Part shown: positions 1 to 6,078 of the stretch, piece by piece | Layout: each line of letters opens with the position of its first letter | Position numbering within the stretch: position 1 is the first letter of the stretch | NCBI GenBank assembly: GCA_964450265.1 | Contig: CAYVCY010000097.1 | Location: 1 to 8,092 of the forward strand | DNA length: 8,092 bases | Reading direction: 5' to 3' | Source of the DNA: JAEZJZ01 sp964450265 | GTDB taxonomy: Bacteria; Bacillota; UBA994; UBA5500 | Made by a program: the position numbers and the translations under genes | The notes under the pieces: model-generated | The model's input: only the letters and a program-made list of their open reading frames with translations | Told to the model about the DNA's origin: nothing | The model's database searches: none

Positions 1-55
1 AATATGAGTAAAATAAGTTCCACAATAGAACATGGAGAACTGGGGGAGTTATAGG

Positions 56-436
56 ATGGAGATTGAATGGTTTGAACAGCTGCAGCGAGGTCAAAGAAGT
101 ACGGTTGATAAGCCCCTTACGCTTACTTTCACCCTCAAACCGAGAGGGGTGCGGCTAAATGCCAGCCTCACCCGGGCTTTGCAGGCGAAGAAGATCGATT
201 ATGTGAAAATGGGGGTGATGGAGGAGAATACCTTTGTGATTAGCCCTGCCAGCAAGGAGGATGGTGGACTAAAAGTCTCCACCGGCAGCAAGTCCAGTTC
301 CGCGGTGGTCTCTTCGGGAGCCGTGGGAGCTTGGGCCAAGCAGAAGGGCTACGTTACGCGGAAAGTAATCGGCGAATATGACCCAGAATTGGGGATGTTC
401 AGGTTTCCGTTGGACCAGTTGACGAAGCTCCCTTAG
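56..436 (+). CDS. Small hypothetical protein, unknown function
   Basis: I do not recognise this 126-residue protein. It opens with MEIEWFEQL, has a beta-rich first half (alternating hydrophobics around residues 20-35 and 47-64), a Ser/Gly-rich low-complexity stretch at about 72-92 and a basic segment at 95-103. No membrane helix, signal peptide or cysteine is visible, so it is probably cytoplasmic. An in-frame ATG at 32 exists, but the ATG at 56 is preferred because GGGGGAG at 42-48 lies 7 nt before it, the same spacing as elsewhere in the window. It is followed by an intrinsic terminator at 496-534 and so appears to be separate from the membrane operon downstream. The pattern of a short strand, then 'LNA' and a lysine-rich helix, recalls small DNA-binding or phage-like proteins, but this is too weak to name. 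Confidence 0.7.
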   Translation: MEIEWFEQLQRGQRSTVDKPLTLTFTLKPRGVRLNASLTRALQAKKIDYVKMGVMEENTFVISPASKEDGGLKVSTGSKSSSAVVSSGAVGAWAKQKGYVTRKVIGEYDPELGMFRFPLDQLTKLP

Positions 437-495
437 CAGGCGCAACAGGTTTTCAGGGGTGCAGATTTGCGGTAGCGAGTCGTTATGGGGGCGCG

Positions 496-534
496 CAGCC
501 ATCTCAGAGTGTTGAGGTGGCTGGCTGTTGTTTT
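496..534 (+). terminator. Intrinsic terminator after the first gene
   Basis: The arm at 496-506 (CAGCCATCTCA) pairs with 513-523 (TGAGGTGGCTG) as an 11-bp stem with a single G-U wobble and a 6-nt loop. It is followed by a short T-rich run, TTGTTTT, at 528-534. It lies 60 nt after the stop at 436. The T-run is imperfect, so it may be a weak terminator or only a 3' stabilising hairpin. Confidence 0.55.
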
Positions 535-646
535 GCCCGTAGGGAGAACTGGGGAGTGTCTTTTTCTGTTTTGAATTGACTGATTGTATACGACTAATGT
601 CAACATTTCGCGAATCAGAAAAATAGAAGGATATGCCCAGTCTCTG

Positions 647-652
647 TAGAAT
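647..652 (+). promoter_or_regulatory. Possible -10 element before the membrane operon
   Basis: TAGAAT matches the sigma-A -10 consensus in five of six positions. It would start transcription near 659, just before the stem-loop at 666-708. No good -35 box is found 16-18 bp upstream. A TTGACT at 576-581 is a good -35 sequence but has no matching -10 at the right distance. The 437-735 interval otherwise shows only the terminator and the leader stem-loop; I see no gene in it. Confidence 0.25.
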
Positions 653-665
653 ATCCATAACAGAG

Positions 666-715
666 AGCATCTTTGTGCAAGCAAATCGTTGTCTAACACA
701 AGGATGCTTATTTTA
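666..715 (+). promoter_or_regulatory. Leader stem-loop with T-rich tail (attenuator or 5' stabiliser)
   Basis: The arm at 666-677 (AGCATCTTTGTG) pairs with 697-708 (CACAAGGATGCT) as a 12-bp stem with one G-U wobble and a 19-nt loop at 678-696. It is followed at once by TTATTTTAG. The ribosome binding site of the first operon gene starts at 722, only 14 nt after the stem. The form is that of an intrinsic terminator placed inside a leader, as in attenuators, but no alternative antiterminator pairing or known riboswitch core was found. It could equally be a 5' mRNA-stabilising hairpin. Confidence 0.5.
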
Positions 716-721
716 GAACTT

Positions 722-727
722 AGGAGG
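722..727 (+). promoter_or_regulatory. RBS deciding the start at 736
   Basis: AGGAGG at 722-727 lies 8 nt before the ATG at 736. The in-frame GTG at 727 overlaps the Shine-Dalgarno itself and cannot be the start. Confidence 0.85.
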
Positions 728-735
728 TGAAAAGA

Positions 736-1518
736 ATGGGTATTGTTCAAGGTCATGTATTTGGTTTTTGGATGTGGTTGGCATTGGCGGCTATGAGTTT
801 ATGGGTAATCAATGCTTCTAGAAAGGGCACGCTAAACGTTAAGCTGCGTGCGATCGCTGGATTGGAAGCAATTGAAGAATCCGTAGGGCGCGCCACTGAG
901 ATGGGTAAGCCGGTCCACTTCACCCCTGGCTTGGGTGACATCGTGGCCACCAACGCCGCCGAGACTTTCGCAGCGTTGGAGATCCTTTCCTATGTAACCA
1001 ACTTGGCAGCCAAGTACAACGCACAGCTGGTAGTGACCATCCGTCAGCCGAACGTGTTCCCGCTGGCGCAGGAGTCCGTACGTCAAGGTTTCCTGGCTGC
1101 TGGCAAGCCGGACATGTATCGGGAGGATACGGTGCGGTTTATCTCCAACAACCAGGACGCCTATACCTCTGGCGTGGTTGGATTCCTGCATCGTGAACAG
1201 GCCGCTGCCAACATCATGGCAGGTCTGTTTATGGGTGAGTCGTTGCTTCTGGCTGAGGCAGGGGCGCAGATCGGTGCCATGCAGGTGGCTATCACCGCAT
1301 CAACCACCCAGCTTCCTTTCTTCGTGGCTGCTTGTGACTACACAATCATCGGCGAAGAGCTGTTTGCTTCTGGCGCTTACCTGTCCAGCGACAATGTGAA
1401 GATGGGCGCTATCGCTGCTCAGGACTACTTCAAGTTGGCCGTGATGGCTACTATCGTCCTAGGCACTCTCCTCACCACCGCCGGTAGTCGCTTTGTGCAA
1501 GAATTGCTGGTGAAGTAA
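736..1518 (+). CDS. DUF6754-like membrane protein, first gene of a four-gene operon
   Basis: This 260-residue protein has a membrane helix at about residues 8-26, a soluble domain of about 200 residues and a second helix at about 232-249. From memory of the family it looks like DUF6754, whose function is unknown. Recognisable stretches are HFTPGLGDIVATNAAETFAA (61-80), QLVVTIRQPNVFPLAQE (97-113) and PFFVAACDYTIIGEE (194-208), with a single cysteine at 200. The N-terminus carries no positive charge, while Arg29 and Lys30 follow helix 1, so the positive-inside rule puts the domain in the cytoplasm. No metal-binding cluster, nucleotide-binding loop or protease triad is evident. It is followed after 54 nt by the next operon gene. 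The start is fixed by AGGAGG at 722-727. The gene call is secure; the family name is recall, not a search. Confidence 0.85.
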   Translation: MGIVQGHVFGFWMWLALAAMSLWVINASRKGTLNVKLRAIAGLEAIEESVGRATEMGKPVHFTPGLGDIVATNAAETFAALEILSYVTNLAAKYNAQLVVTIRQPNVFPLAQESVRQGFLAAGKPDMYREDTVRFISNNQDAYTSGVVGFLHREQAAANIMAGLFMGESLLLAEAGAQIGAMQVAITASTTQLPFFVAACDYTIIGEELFASGAYLSSDNVKMGAIAAQDYFKLAVMATIVLGTLLTTAGSRFVQELLVK

Positions 1519-1557
1519 GCGGAGCCCGCAGAGGCCATTATGTAAATTTTTTGCTAG

Positions 1558-1564
1558 AAGGAGG
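1558..1564 (+). promoter_or_regulatory. RBS deciding the GTG start at 1573
   Basis: AAGGAGG at 1558-1564 lies 8 nt before GTG at 1573. The in-frame GTG at 1564 overlaps this site and is rejected as a start. Confidence 0.8.
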
Positions 1565-1572
1565 TGCAACTC

Positions 1573-2211
1573 GTGCGAAAAGAAGTTCCTTTGCTGATTA
1601 CCTTTGTGGTTGGTATCATCGTTATGCTCAGCTCGATCACCACCGGGCCGTTGCCGGATGTCTTCCGGAACCACATCAGCCCGTGGATGACCATCGTCGC
1701 TGCTTTTGCTATCGGCTTGGCATCGGTCAACTTGGCCCGCGTACATGGCCGCAATATCACTCGCAAGCGTGACGGTTGGGTCTACAGCCTGATCCTGATG
1801 GTGACCATGGCGGTCTACGCTATTTTCCGGGCATACGTGGAGATCAACCCGACCGATGCGACTGCGGCTGCCAATTATGCTCTGATCTATAACCATATTT
1901 TGTCTCCGCTATCATCGGGTATTTGGGCTTGTCTGGCCTTCTACGTTGCCTCGGCTTCCTACCGCGCTTTCCGCGCCCGTAGTCTGGAAGCTACGGTGCT
2001 GTTGATTGCGGCTGTGGTAGTAATGCTAGGCGCGGCGCCAATCGGCGCTCAGATTTGGAGCAAGTTCCCTGCCCTTCAACAATGGCTGATGAACGTGCCC
2101 AACATGACTGGACAGCGTGGCATCTTGATCGGTGCGGCAATCGGTAGTTTCGTGATCAGTCTGCGCGTTCTACTCGGTATTGAACGAGGCCACTTTGGTG
2201 GCTCGCTGTAA
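1573..2211 (+). CDS. Polytopic membrane protein of unknown function, second operon gene
   Basis: This 212-residue protein starts at GTG and has about six hydrophobic segments, at roughly residues 6-22, 38-55, 69-86, 106-130, 138-156 and 182-201. A basic loop (RVHGRNITRKRDG, 56-68) between helices 2 and 3 and the cluster RAFRAR (131-136) between helices 4 and 5 should be cytoplasmic, which fits six helices with both ends inside. I do not recognise a family: there is no ATP-binding motif, transporter signature or cysteine pair, and the one cysteine (120) lies within a helix. It sits 54 nt after the DUF6754-like gene and 32 nt before the next gene, so co-transcription and membership of the same complex are likely. 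It could be a membrane scaffold or a permease-like subunit; this is inference. Confidence 0.85.
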   Translation: MRKEVPLLITFVVGIIVMLSSITTGPLPDVFRNHISPWMTIVAAFAIGLASVNLARVHGRNITRKRDGWVYSLILMVTMAVYAIFRAYVEINPTDATAAANYALIYNHILSPLSSGIWACLAFYVASASYRAFRARSLEATVLLIAAVVVMLGAAPIGAQIWSKFPALQQWLMNVPNMTGQRGILIGAAIGSFVISLRVLLGIERGHFGGSL

Positions 2212-2243
2212 TTCAAAGTAATTAAGAAAGGAGGTGCCTGGAG

Positions 2244-3050
2244 ATGAATTGGACTAAACTGCAGAACATCGACCGCAGGATCATCTACGTGCTCCTGCTC
2301 GTGGTGACCATTATTCCTCTACTTTCACCGCTCGGAATGCCTTTGCAGGTGAATCCGATGACTGAGGCAGTCTATAACATCATCGAGGAATTGGATCCGG
2401 CGAAGGATGTAGTCTTGCTCTCCTTTGACTACAGCCCTGGCGCTGGTCTGGACGCCCATGTGGTCCCGACTGTCGTGGTAGATCATCTTACCACCCGCGG
2501 CATCAAGTGGGTATCAGTATCGTTTGCACCCGAGGGGCCGATGATGGCCGACCAGATCATCGCCGGCCTGGAGGAACGCGGCTACAAGTATGGCGAGGAC
2601 TTTGCCAACTTGGGTTACATGGCGGGCGAAGAGAACGCTATCCGCCTGTTTGCTCTGGATAGTCAGGTCATCCCGACTGACACTCGCGGTAACAAGGTAG
2701 CGGATCTGCCGATGATGCAAGGCATCAAGACGGTCAAGGATTTCGCTTTCGTTCATCAGTTCACTTCTAATGACCCTGTCTGGTGGATTCGTCAGGCGGT
2801 TGACCCGATGGGTATCAAGTTTGCCGCCGGCGTAGTCACAGTCAGTGTGCCTTCGGCCATGCCTTACTACAACTCAGGGCAGATGGTAGGCCTGTTGGGC
2901 GGTCTACGGGCATCAGCAGAATATGAGCTCTTGATTAACAAACCAGGTCGCGGCCTGGCCATGATGGATGCACAATCCATGGGGCATCTGCTGATCATCG
3001 GCTTTATCGTCTTGGGTAACCTTGGCTATTTCCTCAGCAAGAAGAACTAG
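2244..3050 (+). CDS. Membrane-anchored alpha/beta-domain protein, third operon gene
   Basis: This 268-residue protein has a positively charged N-terminus (Lys5, Arg11, Arg12), a membrane helix at about 13-31, a domain at about 35-245 and a C-terminal helix at about 247-264 ending in SKKN. Positive charge at both ends predicts that both termini are inside and the large acidic domain is outside the membrane. The domain begins KDVVLLSFDYSPGAG (54-68), continues with an alpha/beta pattern (GIKWVSVSFAPEG, 86-98; helix at about 101-112) and includes VWWIRQAVDPMGIKFAAGVV (179-198), which reads like alternating strands and helices of a Rossmann-like sandwich. No catalytic motif can be named, and there is no cysteine. 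AAGGAGG at 2228-2234 is 9 nt before ATG. The gene lies between two polytopic membrane genes, with short gaps of 32 nt before and 33 or 36 nt after, depending on the next start. It has the same overall plan as the first operon gene but probably the reverse orientation. Confidence 0.87.
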   Translation: MNWTKLQNIDRRIIYVLLLVVTIIPLLSPLGMPLQVNPMTEAVYNIIEELDPAKDVVLLSFDYSPGAGLDAHVVPTVVVDHLTTRGIKWVSVSFAPEGPMMADQIIAGLEERGYKYGEDFANLGYMAGEENAIRLFALDSQVIPTDTRGNKVADLPMMQGIKTVKDFAFVHQFTSNDPVWWIRQAVDPMGIKFAAGVVTVSVPSAMPYYNSGQMVGLLGGLRASAEYELLINKPGRGLAMMDAQSMGHLLIIGFIVLGNLGYFLSKKN

Positions 3051-3086
3051 CAGCATAGCCCATCCGTTATTTGAGGAGGTGAAATG

Positions 3087-3707
3087 ATGAACATCTCGAT
3101 GAATATATGGCATTGGACGACGGTGGCAGCAATCCTAGGCATGTGGTCCTTCTTGTATAAAGAGAATCCGGCCTTCCGGATAGCCGAGCACGTTTTCGTC
3201 GGCAGCACCGCCGGCCACGCGTTGGGAATGGCCATCGGCAACATCTATCGTTTTGGCTGGAACCCATTGGTGCATCAGCAGCAGTTGCTGTTATTCGTGC
3301 CGCTGATTCTTGGTGTAATGCTATATGCGCGCTTCGTCCCGTCGATGGCGTGGCTTAGCCGCTGGCCAGTGGCTTTCTTGGTTGGCGTCGGCACCGGTCA
3401 GTCCATCTATAACTCCGTGCGCACGCAGGTAATCAACCAGAGCATCGGCGCCATGAACTCCCTCTCAGGAGCTACCTTCGGCCAGTCTCTGAACGCGATT
3501 ATCGCCGTAGTCGGCCTGTTGGCAGTGCTCACCTATTTCTTGTTCTCGATTCCTCAGTCAAAGCCGATCAAGAGCTTTGGCATGGTCGGACGCTGGATCA
3601 TGATGATCACCTTCGGGGTTTCGTTCGGTAACGTGGTTGCCGGCCGTATCTCCGTCCTGTTGGGTGAGCTGACCAAAATCTTTGGCGACGCCTTGGGCAT
3701 GTTATAG
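3087..3707 (+). CDS. Polytopic membrane protein of unknown function, last operon gene
   Basis: This protein of 206 residues has hydrophobic segments (numbered from the ATG at 3084) at about 11-24, 36-54, 66-82, 93-108, 134-155 and 168-187. Distinctive stretches are SFLYKENPAFRIAEHVFVG (22-40), which contains conserved-looking Glu and His before a Gly/Ala-rich helix (STAGHALGMAIGNIYRFGWN, 41-60), and GVGTGQSIYNSVRTQV (101-116). I do not recognise a named family. Two ATGs stand in tandem at 3084 and 3087. GAGGAGG at 3073-3079 is 4 nt from the first and 7 nt from the second, and the other operon genes use 8-9 nt, so 3087 is chosen. The operon ends here with a strong terminator at 3745-3785. Polar residues in the helices (His, Gln, Asn, Arg) would fit an ion or small-solute path, but that is speculation. 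Confidence 0.85.
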   Translation: MNISMNIWHWTTVAAILGMWSFLYKENPAFRIAEHVFVGSTAGHALGMAIGNIYRFGWNPLVHQQQLLLFVPLILGVMLYARFVPSMAWLSRWPVAFLVGVGTGQSIYNSVRTQVINQSIGAMNSLSGATFGQSLNAIIAVVGLLAVLTYFLFSIPQSKPIKSFGMVGRWIMMITFGVSFGNVVAGRISVLLGELTKIFGDALGML

Positions 3708-3744
3708 ATCTCATTCTGTTCATATCATATCTAGCCCAAATTGC

Positions 3745-3785
3745 ACGAGATAGCGGAAGCTTGCTGCCGCCATCTCGTTTTCCTT
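3745..3785 (+). terminator. Intrinsic terminator closing the membrane operon
   Basis: The arm at 3745-3756 (ACGAGATAGCGG) pairs with 3767-3778 (CCGCCATCTCGT), 12 bp with one A/C mismatch and a 10-nt loop. A T-rich tail, TTTCCTT, follows at 3779-3785. It lies 37 nt after the operon's last stop. Confidence 0.8.
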
Positions 3786-3873
3786 TGCGTAGCGACTGTT
3801 CTAGCGATTTAAGCCGTAGATGATCGAATTACCTCGGAATTTATCTTTATCAGTAGAGCCGGGCAGGAACAGG

Positions 3874-3882
3874 TGATATGAT
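3874..3882 (+). promoter_or_regulatory. Candidate extended -10 promoter for the gene at 3928
   Basis: TGATATGAT gives a TGn motif joined to TATGAT (five of six to the -10 consensus), an extended -10 that can work without a good -35 box; none is visible 16-18 bp upstream. A second TATGAT occurs at 3891-3896. The site follows the terminator at 3745-3785 and precedes the GTG start at 3928, so it fits independent transcription. Confidence 0.4.
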
Positions 3883-3927
3883 ACAGAAAATATGATGTAG
3901 TGGAAAACACACTTGGGGGCGTTTCTC

Positions 3928-4587
3928 GTGCAGGGCAAGTTGAGTTATCAGACAGGGGTGTCACTGTGGCTTGCCTCGGACAGGCTGGCAGCCATTGCAG
4001 CCTTCCAAGGAGGTAGCAGCTCTTCCGACCGGCGTTATCGCCATCTTTGTCGGGGCTTCATATATTTCCTATCAGCGGCCGACGATACCGGCCGCATGGC
4101 CGCGCTGCGAGAGTTCGTTAATGCGGAGTTAGCCGGGGGTAGCGATTTTTCTATGCTCTTCGCCAGTGGACTGACGGCATGGCAGTTGGGCCAGTCAACA
4201 CTCCTTGCTGAGCAGACGAATCAGATGAACAGTGCTGTGTTGCTGCTGTTGGCTCAACGGGCATTGTATGCCGTGCAGGTGGAAATGCCCAAGCCGATGT
4301 TGCAGTCGTTGGAATTGCAGTACGATTTGGTGGTCTCCCATCTGACAGCCTGCCTAGAGCACAGATTGGGGAAGATCAGACAGGATTCGCCGGGGACAGA
4401 TGCGCTGCTCGAGCGTCTAGCCTACCCCGAATGCAACCTGTCGCTATTGGTGGATGAGCTAGGCGTACAAGCGGTGCCTGAGGCCCTCTGTTTGGTGGAT
4501 CGCCTGTTGGTTGCCAGCGCTTTCCTTTCCAAGCGGATTTCGGCTGGCCAACCGGCCGACCTGGCTAAACTGCTGGCCGCTAATTGA
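3928..4587 (+). CDS. Hypothetical helical soluble protein
   Basis: I do not recognise this 219-residue protein. It is rich in Leu and Ala and reads as helical throughout, with stretches such as QMNSAVLLLLAQRALYAVQV (99-118) and PEALCLVDRLLVASAFLSKR (184-203) that look amphipathic rather than membrane-spanning. There is no signal peptide. Four cysteines (41, 142, 169, 188) are scattered and form no motif. A start at GTG 3928 is chosen because GGGGG at 3915-3919 lies 8 nt upstream; an in-frame TTG at 3913 lacks a comparable site. It stands alone, with its own promoter-like element upstream and hairpins and a terminator downstream. The all-helical composition resembles repeat-type adaptor proteins, but no repeat register is clear. 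The N-terminal third is less hydrophobic and contains basic RRYRHLCRG (35-43). Confidence 0.72.
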   Translation: MQGKLSYQTGVSLWLASDRLAAIAAFQGGSSSSDRRYRHLCRGFIYFLSAADDTGRMAALREFVNAELAGGSDFSMLFASGLTAWQLGQSTLLAEQTNQMNSAVLLLLAQRALYAVQVEMPKPMLQSLELQYDLVVSHLTACLEHRLGKIRQDSPGTDALLERLAYPECNLSLLVDELGVQAVPEALCLVDRLLVASAFLSKRISAGQPADLAKLLAAN

Positions 4588-4594
4588 TCCTCTA

Positions 4595-4614
4595 GCAACA
4601 TCCGCAGATGTTGC
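4595..4614 (+). other. Stable hairpin just after the stop codon
   Basis: GCAACATC at 4595-4602 and GATGTTGC at 4607-4614 form a perfect 8-bp stem with a CGCA loop, starting 8 nt after the stop at 4587. No T-tract follows, so it is not a standard terminator. It may protect the 3' end or be part of a structured RNA in this gap. Confidence 0.5.
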
Positions 4615-4649
4615 GGGCAATGGCCATTCTTTCTGCCGAAAGATTCGCC

Positions 4650-4675
4650 TTGATTGTTGCGCAAGCAACTATCAG
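4650..4675 (+). other. Hairpin with GCAA tetraloop in the intergenic region
   Basis: The arms 4650-4660 and 4665-4675 pair over 11 positions with one T/T mismatch and one wobble, closed by a GCAA loop of the stable GNRA class. Its core GTTGC/GCAAC repeats the core of the hairpin at 4595-4614, so the two could also pair with one another. No T-tract follows. Confidence 0.45.
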
Positions 4676-4695
4676 CTTGTGTTCATTAATCTCCC

Positions 4696-4736
4696 CTCGC
4701 TCGCTGGCAGAACCGCCCGCGGGCGAGTTGCTTTTT
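4696..4736 (+). terminator. Intrinsic terminator between the genes at 3928 and 4821
   Basis: CTCGCTCGC at 4696-4704 pairs with GCGGGCGAG at 4719-4727, 9 bp with one wobble and a 14-nt loop. The tail TTGCTTTTT follows at 4728-4736. Confidence 0.7.
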
Positions 4737-4758
4737 AACGGCGCATGCACCCGAGCAG

Positions 4759-4787
4759 TAGACAACCCCACTCGATAAGGGTAGACT
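4759..4787 (+). promoter_or_regulatory. Candidate sigma-A promoter for the gene at 4821
   Basis: TAGACA at 4759-4764 matches the -35 consensus in five of six positions. After exactly 17 bp comes TAGACT at 4782-4787, which matches the -10 in four of six. It lies just downstream of the terminator at 4696-4736 and would give a leader of about 25-30 nt before ATG 4821. Confidence 0.45.
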
Positions 4788-4820
4788 GATACAAGAATTT
4801 AGAGACTCTGGAGGACATAC

Positions 4821-5966
4821 ATGGACAAGACAATTGGGGAAGTCCTACACGAACTATTAGACCGTCAGCCGCAGACGAGTGAATGGGAACAGGCCGGGTT
4901 TCATCGGGAAATGGTGGCCGATTTCAGCCTCAACTATCAGCTAGGCCGCTTGACCAAACATGAGTTGGATCAGATCCGGCAGTATTTGCGGGTAAAGAGA
5001 GCCAGCGCCCTGCGCAAGCAGGAGTTGATCGTAGTGCTCAATCAAGCAATCAAGTTGAAGGCACCCCACTTGCTGCAGGTGATTGACGAGATAACCTACG
5101 AATACCTATTGGAACTGGTGGAAAACCGAGGCTTGCTGCGCCAAGCAGATCAGGTCTTTTTGGGCACGTTGCTGTTCCTACAGCAGTCCGGTCTAGCCTT
5201 TACCGGCGAGATGCGCGGTGTCGGCCCAGTGGTGGTGATGCCCCGGGAGATCGTGGATGAGTTGGCTCCGTTGTTGAAAAAAGAGTCTACCAGGCAGGCT
5301 GTGAAAGACAACCAGAAGCTGCTGATGGCTATGCGCGGCATTGTAGCCCATTATGGGGCAATAGAATCGGTGCAGGTGCAGCGGATGTTGGACGACATGG
5401 GTTTCCCAGTCTCTGCAGCCCGCTTTGTGGGCATTCAGTTCGGTTGCGGCTTATCCAACGGCTACTTCGACTGGCAGGACGGATATCTCTGCGATAAGCG
5501 ACTGATCGATCGGGCCGAACTGCTGCAGGAGCAGGGGCTGCATCCGCATCTGCAATATTACCCATTATCCTTGGGCAAAGCGGTGGACATGGGTGAGCAG
5601 CTATATCTTGATTGGGCCGAGGAGCATCGGGTATTGTTTGATTACTTGCAGGAGGCAGGCGACCTGGATGATGATCAGACATCGGAGCTGGTCGCCTTTC
5701 TGCTCTTCGCCATGAACAATAGCCTTTCGGCTGCCATGCTGCTCAGTGAATTAGCTAGGGTGGGAGTGCCCACCAAGGATTACGCGCAGGCCGCCGAGGC
5801 CCTCCAGCTGGTGGAGGCAGCTAGGCAGCACACCCGTCTCTGGTCGCTGAAGGGCTACACCCCGGTTGAGGTGGCAGAGTTGGAGCGTCGTCCCCGACTA
5901 CAAGTGCTCACTGGGGATGGGAAGCGAGCAGGTCGGGCTAAGGGAGGCCGCATCAGTCGTAAGTAG
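4821..5966 (+). CDS. Rho-N/SAP-like domain protein, possibly SEC-C related
   Basis: This 381-residue soluble protein has at residues 42-76 a short helix-loop-helix of the Rho N-terminal/SAP kind (LTKHELDQIRQYLRV, then SALRKQELIVVLNQAI), a fold that usually binds nucleic acid or serves as a small interaction module. The middle (85-300) is helical with no clear motif. Near the C-terminus, residues 338-360 (TRLWSLKGYTPVEVAELERR) resemble the segment that precedes SEC-C zinc motifs in some clostridial proteins, as I recall them, but no Cys-rich SEC-C motif follows. Instead the chain ends in a basic, Gly-rich tail (GKRAGRAKGGRISRK, 367-381) that could contact RNA or DNA. There are only two cysteines (209, 224). 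GGAGG at 4810-4814 is 6 nt before ATG. It has its own promoter-like site and a strong terminator. A nucleic-acid or ribosome-linked role is inference. Confidence 0.8.
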   Translation: MDKTIGEVLHELLDRQPQTSEWEQAGFHREMVADFSLNYQLGRLTKHELDQIRQYLRVKRASALRKQELIVVLNQAIKLKAPHLLQVIDEITYEYLLELVENRGLLRQADQVFLGTLLFLQQSGLAFTGEMRGVGPVVVMPREIVDELAPLLKKESTRQAVKDNQKLLMAMRGIVAHYGAIESVQVQRMLDDMGFPVSAARFVGIQFGCGLSNGYFDWQDGYLCDKRLIDRAELLQEQGLHPHLQYYPLSLGKAVDMGEQLYLDWAEEHRVLFDYLQEAGDLDDDQTSELVAFLLFAMNNSLSAAMLLSELARVGVPTKDYAQAAEALQLVEAARQHTRLWSLKGYTPVEVAELERRPRLQVLTGDGKRAGRAKGGRISRK

Positions 5967-6013
5967 GTAGGGCTACAAGAGCCTTTTAGGCGTTAGGGCG
6001 GCATATCTGAATC

Positions 6014-6043
6014 AGGACGCAGCGTGGAAGCTGCGTCCTTTTT
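6014..6043 (+). terminator. Strong intrinsic terminator after the Rho-N/SAP-like gene
   Basis: AGGACGCAGC at 6014-6023 and GCTGCGTCCT at 6030-6039 form a perfect 10-bp stem with a GTGGAA loop, followed by TTTT at 6040-6043. It lies between convergent genes. The minus-strand peptidase transcript would meet the same stem but without a T-tract, so for that gene it is at best a weak stop. Confidence 0.88.
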
Positions 6044-6078
6044 GCTCATGCGGGCCTTGCCCTGAGAGCAGATCAGCC

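Noticed and set aside
32..55. ATG at 32 as the start of the first gene
   Set aside because: The ATG at 56 has GGGGGAG at 7 nt, whereas 32 has no Shine-Dalgarno in the bases available.
269..756. Minus-strand open frames opposite the first gene and its downstream gap
   Set aside because: They overlap the plus-strand gene, its terminator and the leader hairpin, have no ribosome binding site and encode low-complexity, Ser/Pro-rich products.
1519..1550. Hairpin plus TTTTTT between the first two operon genes as a terminator
   Set aside because: The GCGG/CCGC stem is only 4 bp and the T-run is over 20 nt away, so it does not form a terminator.
4511..4738. 75-codon frame running through the 3' end of the gene at 3928 and its terminator
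   Set aside because: It reads through two hairpins and the terminator and has no ribosome binding site.
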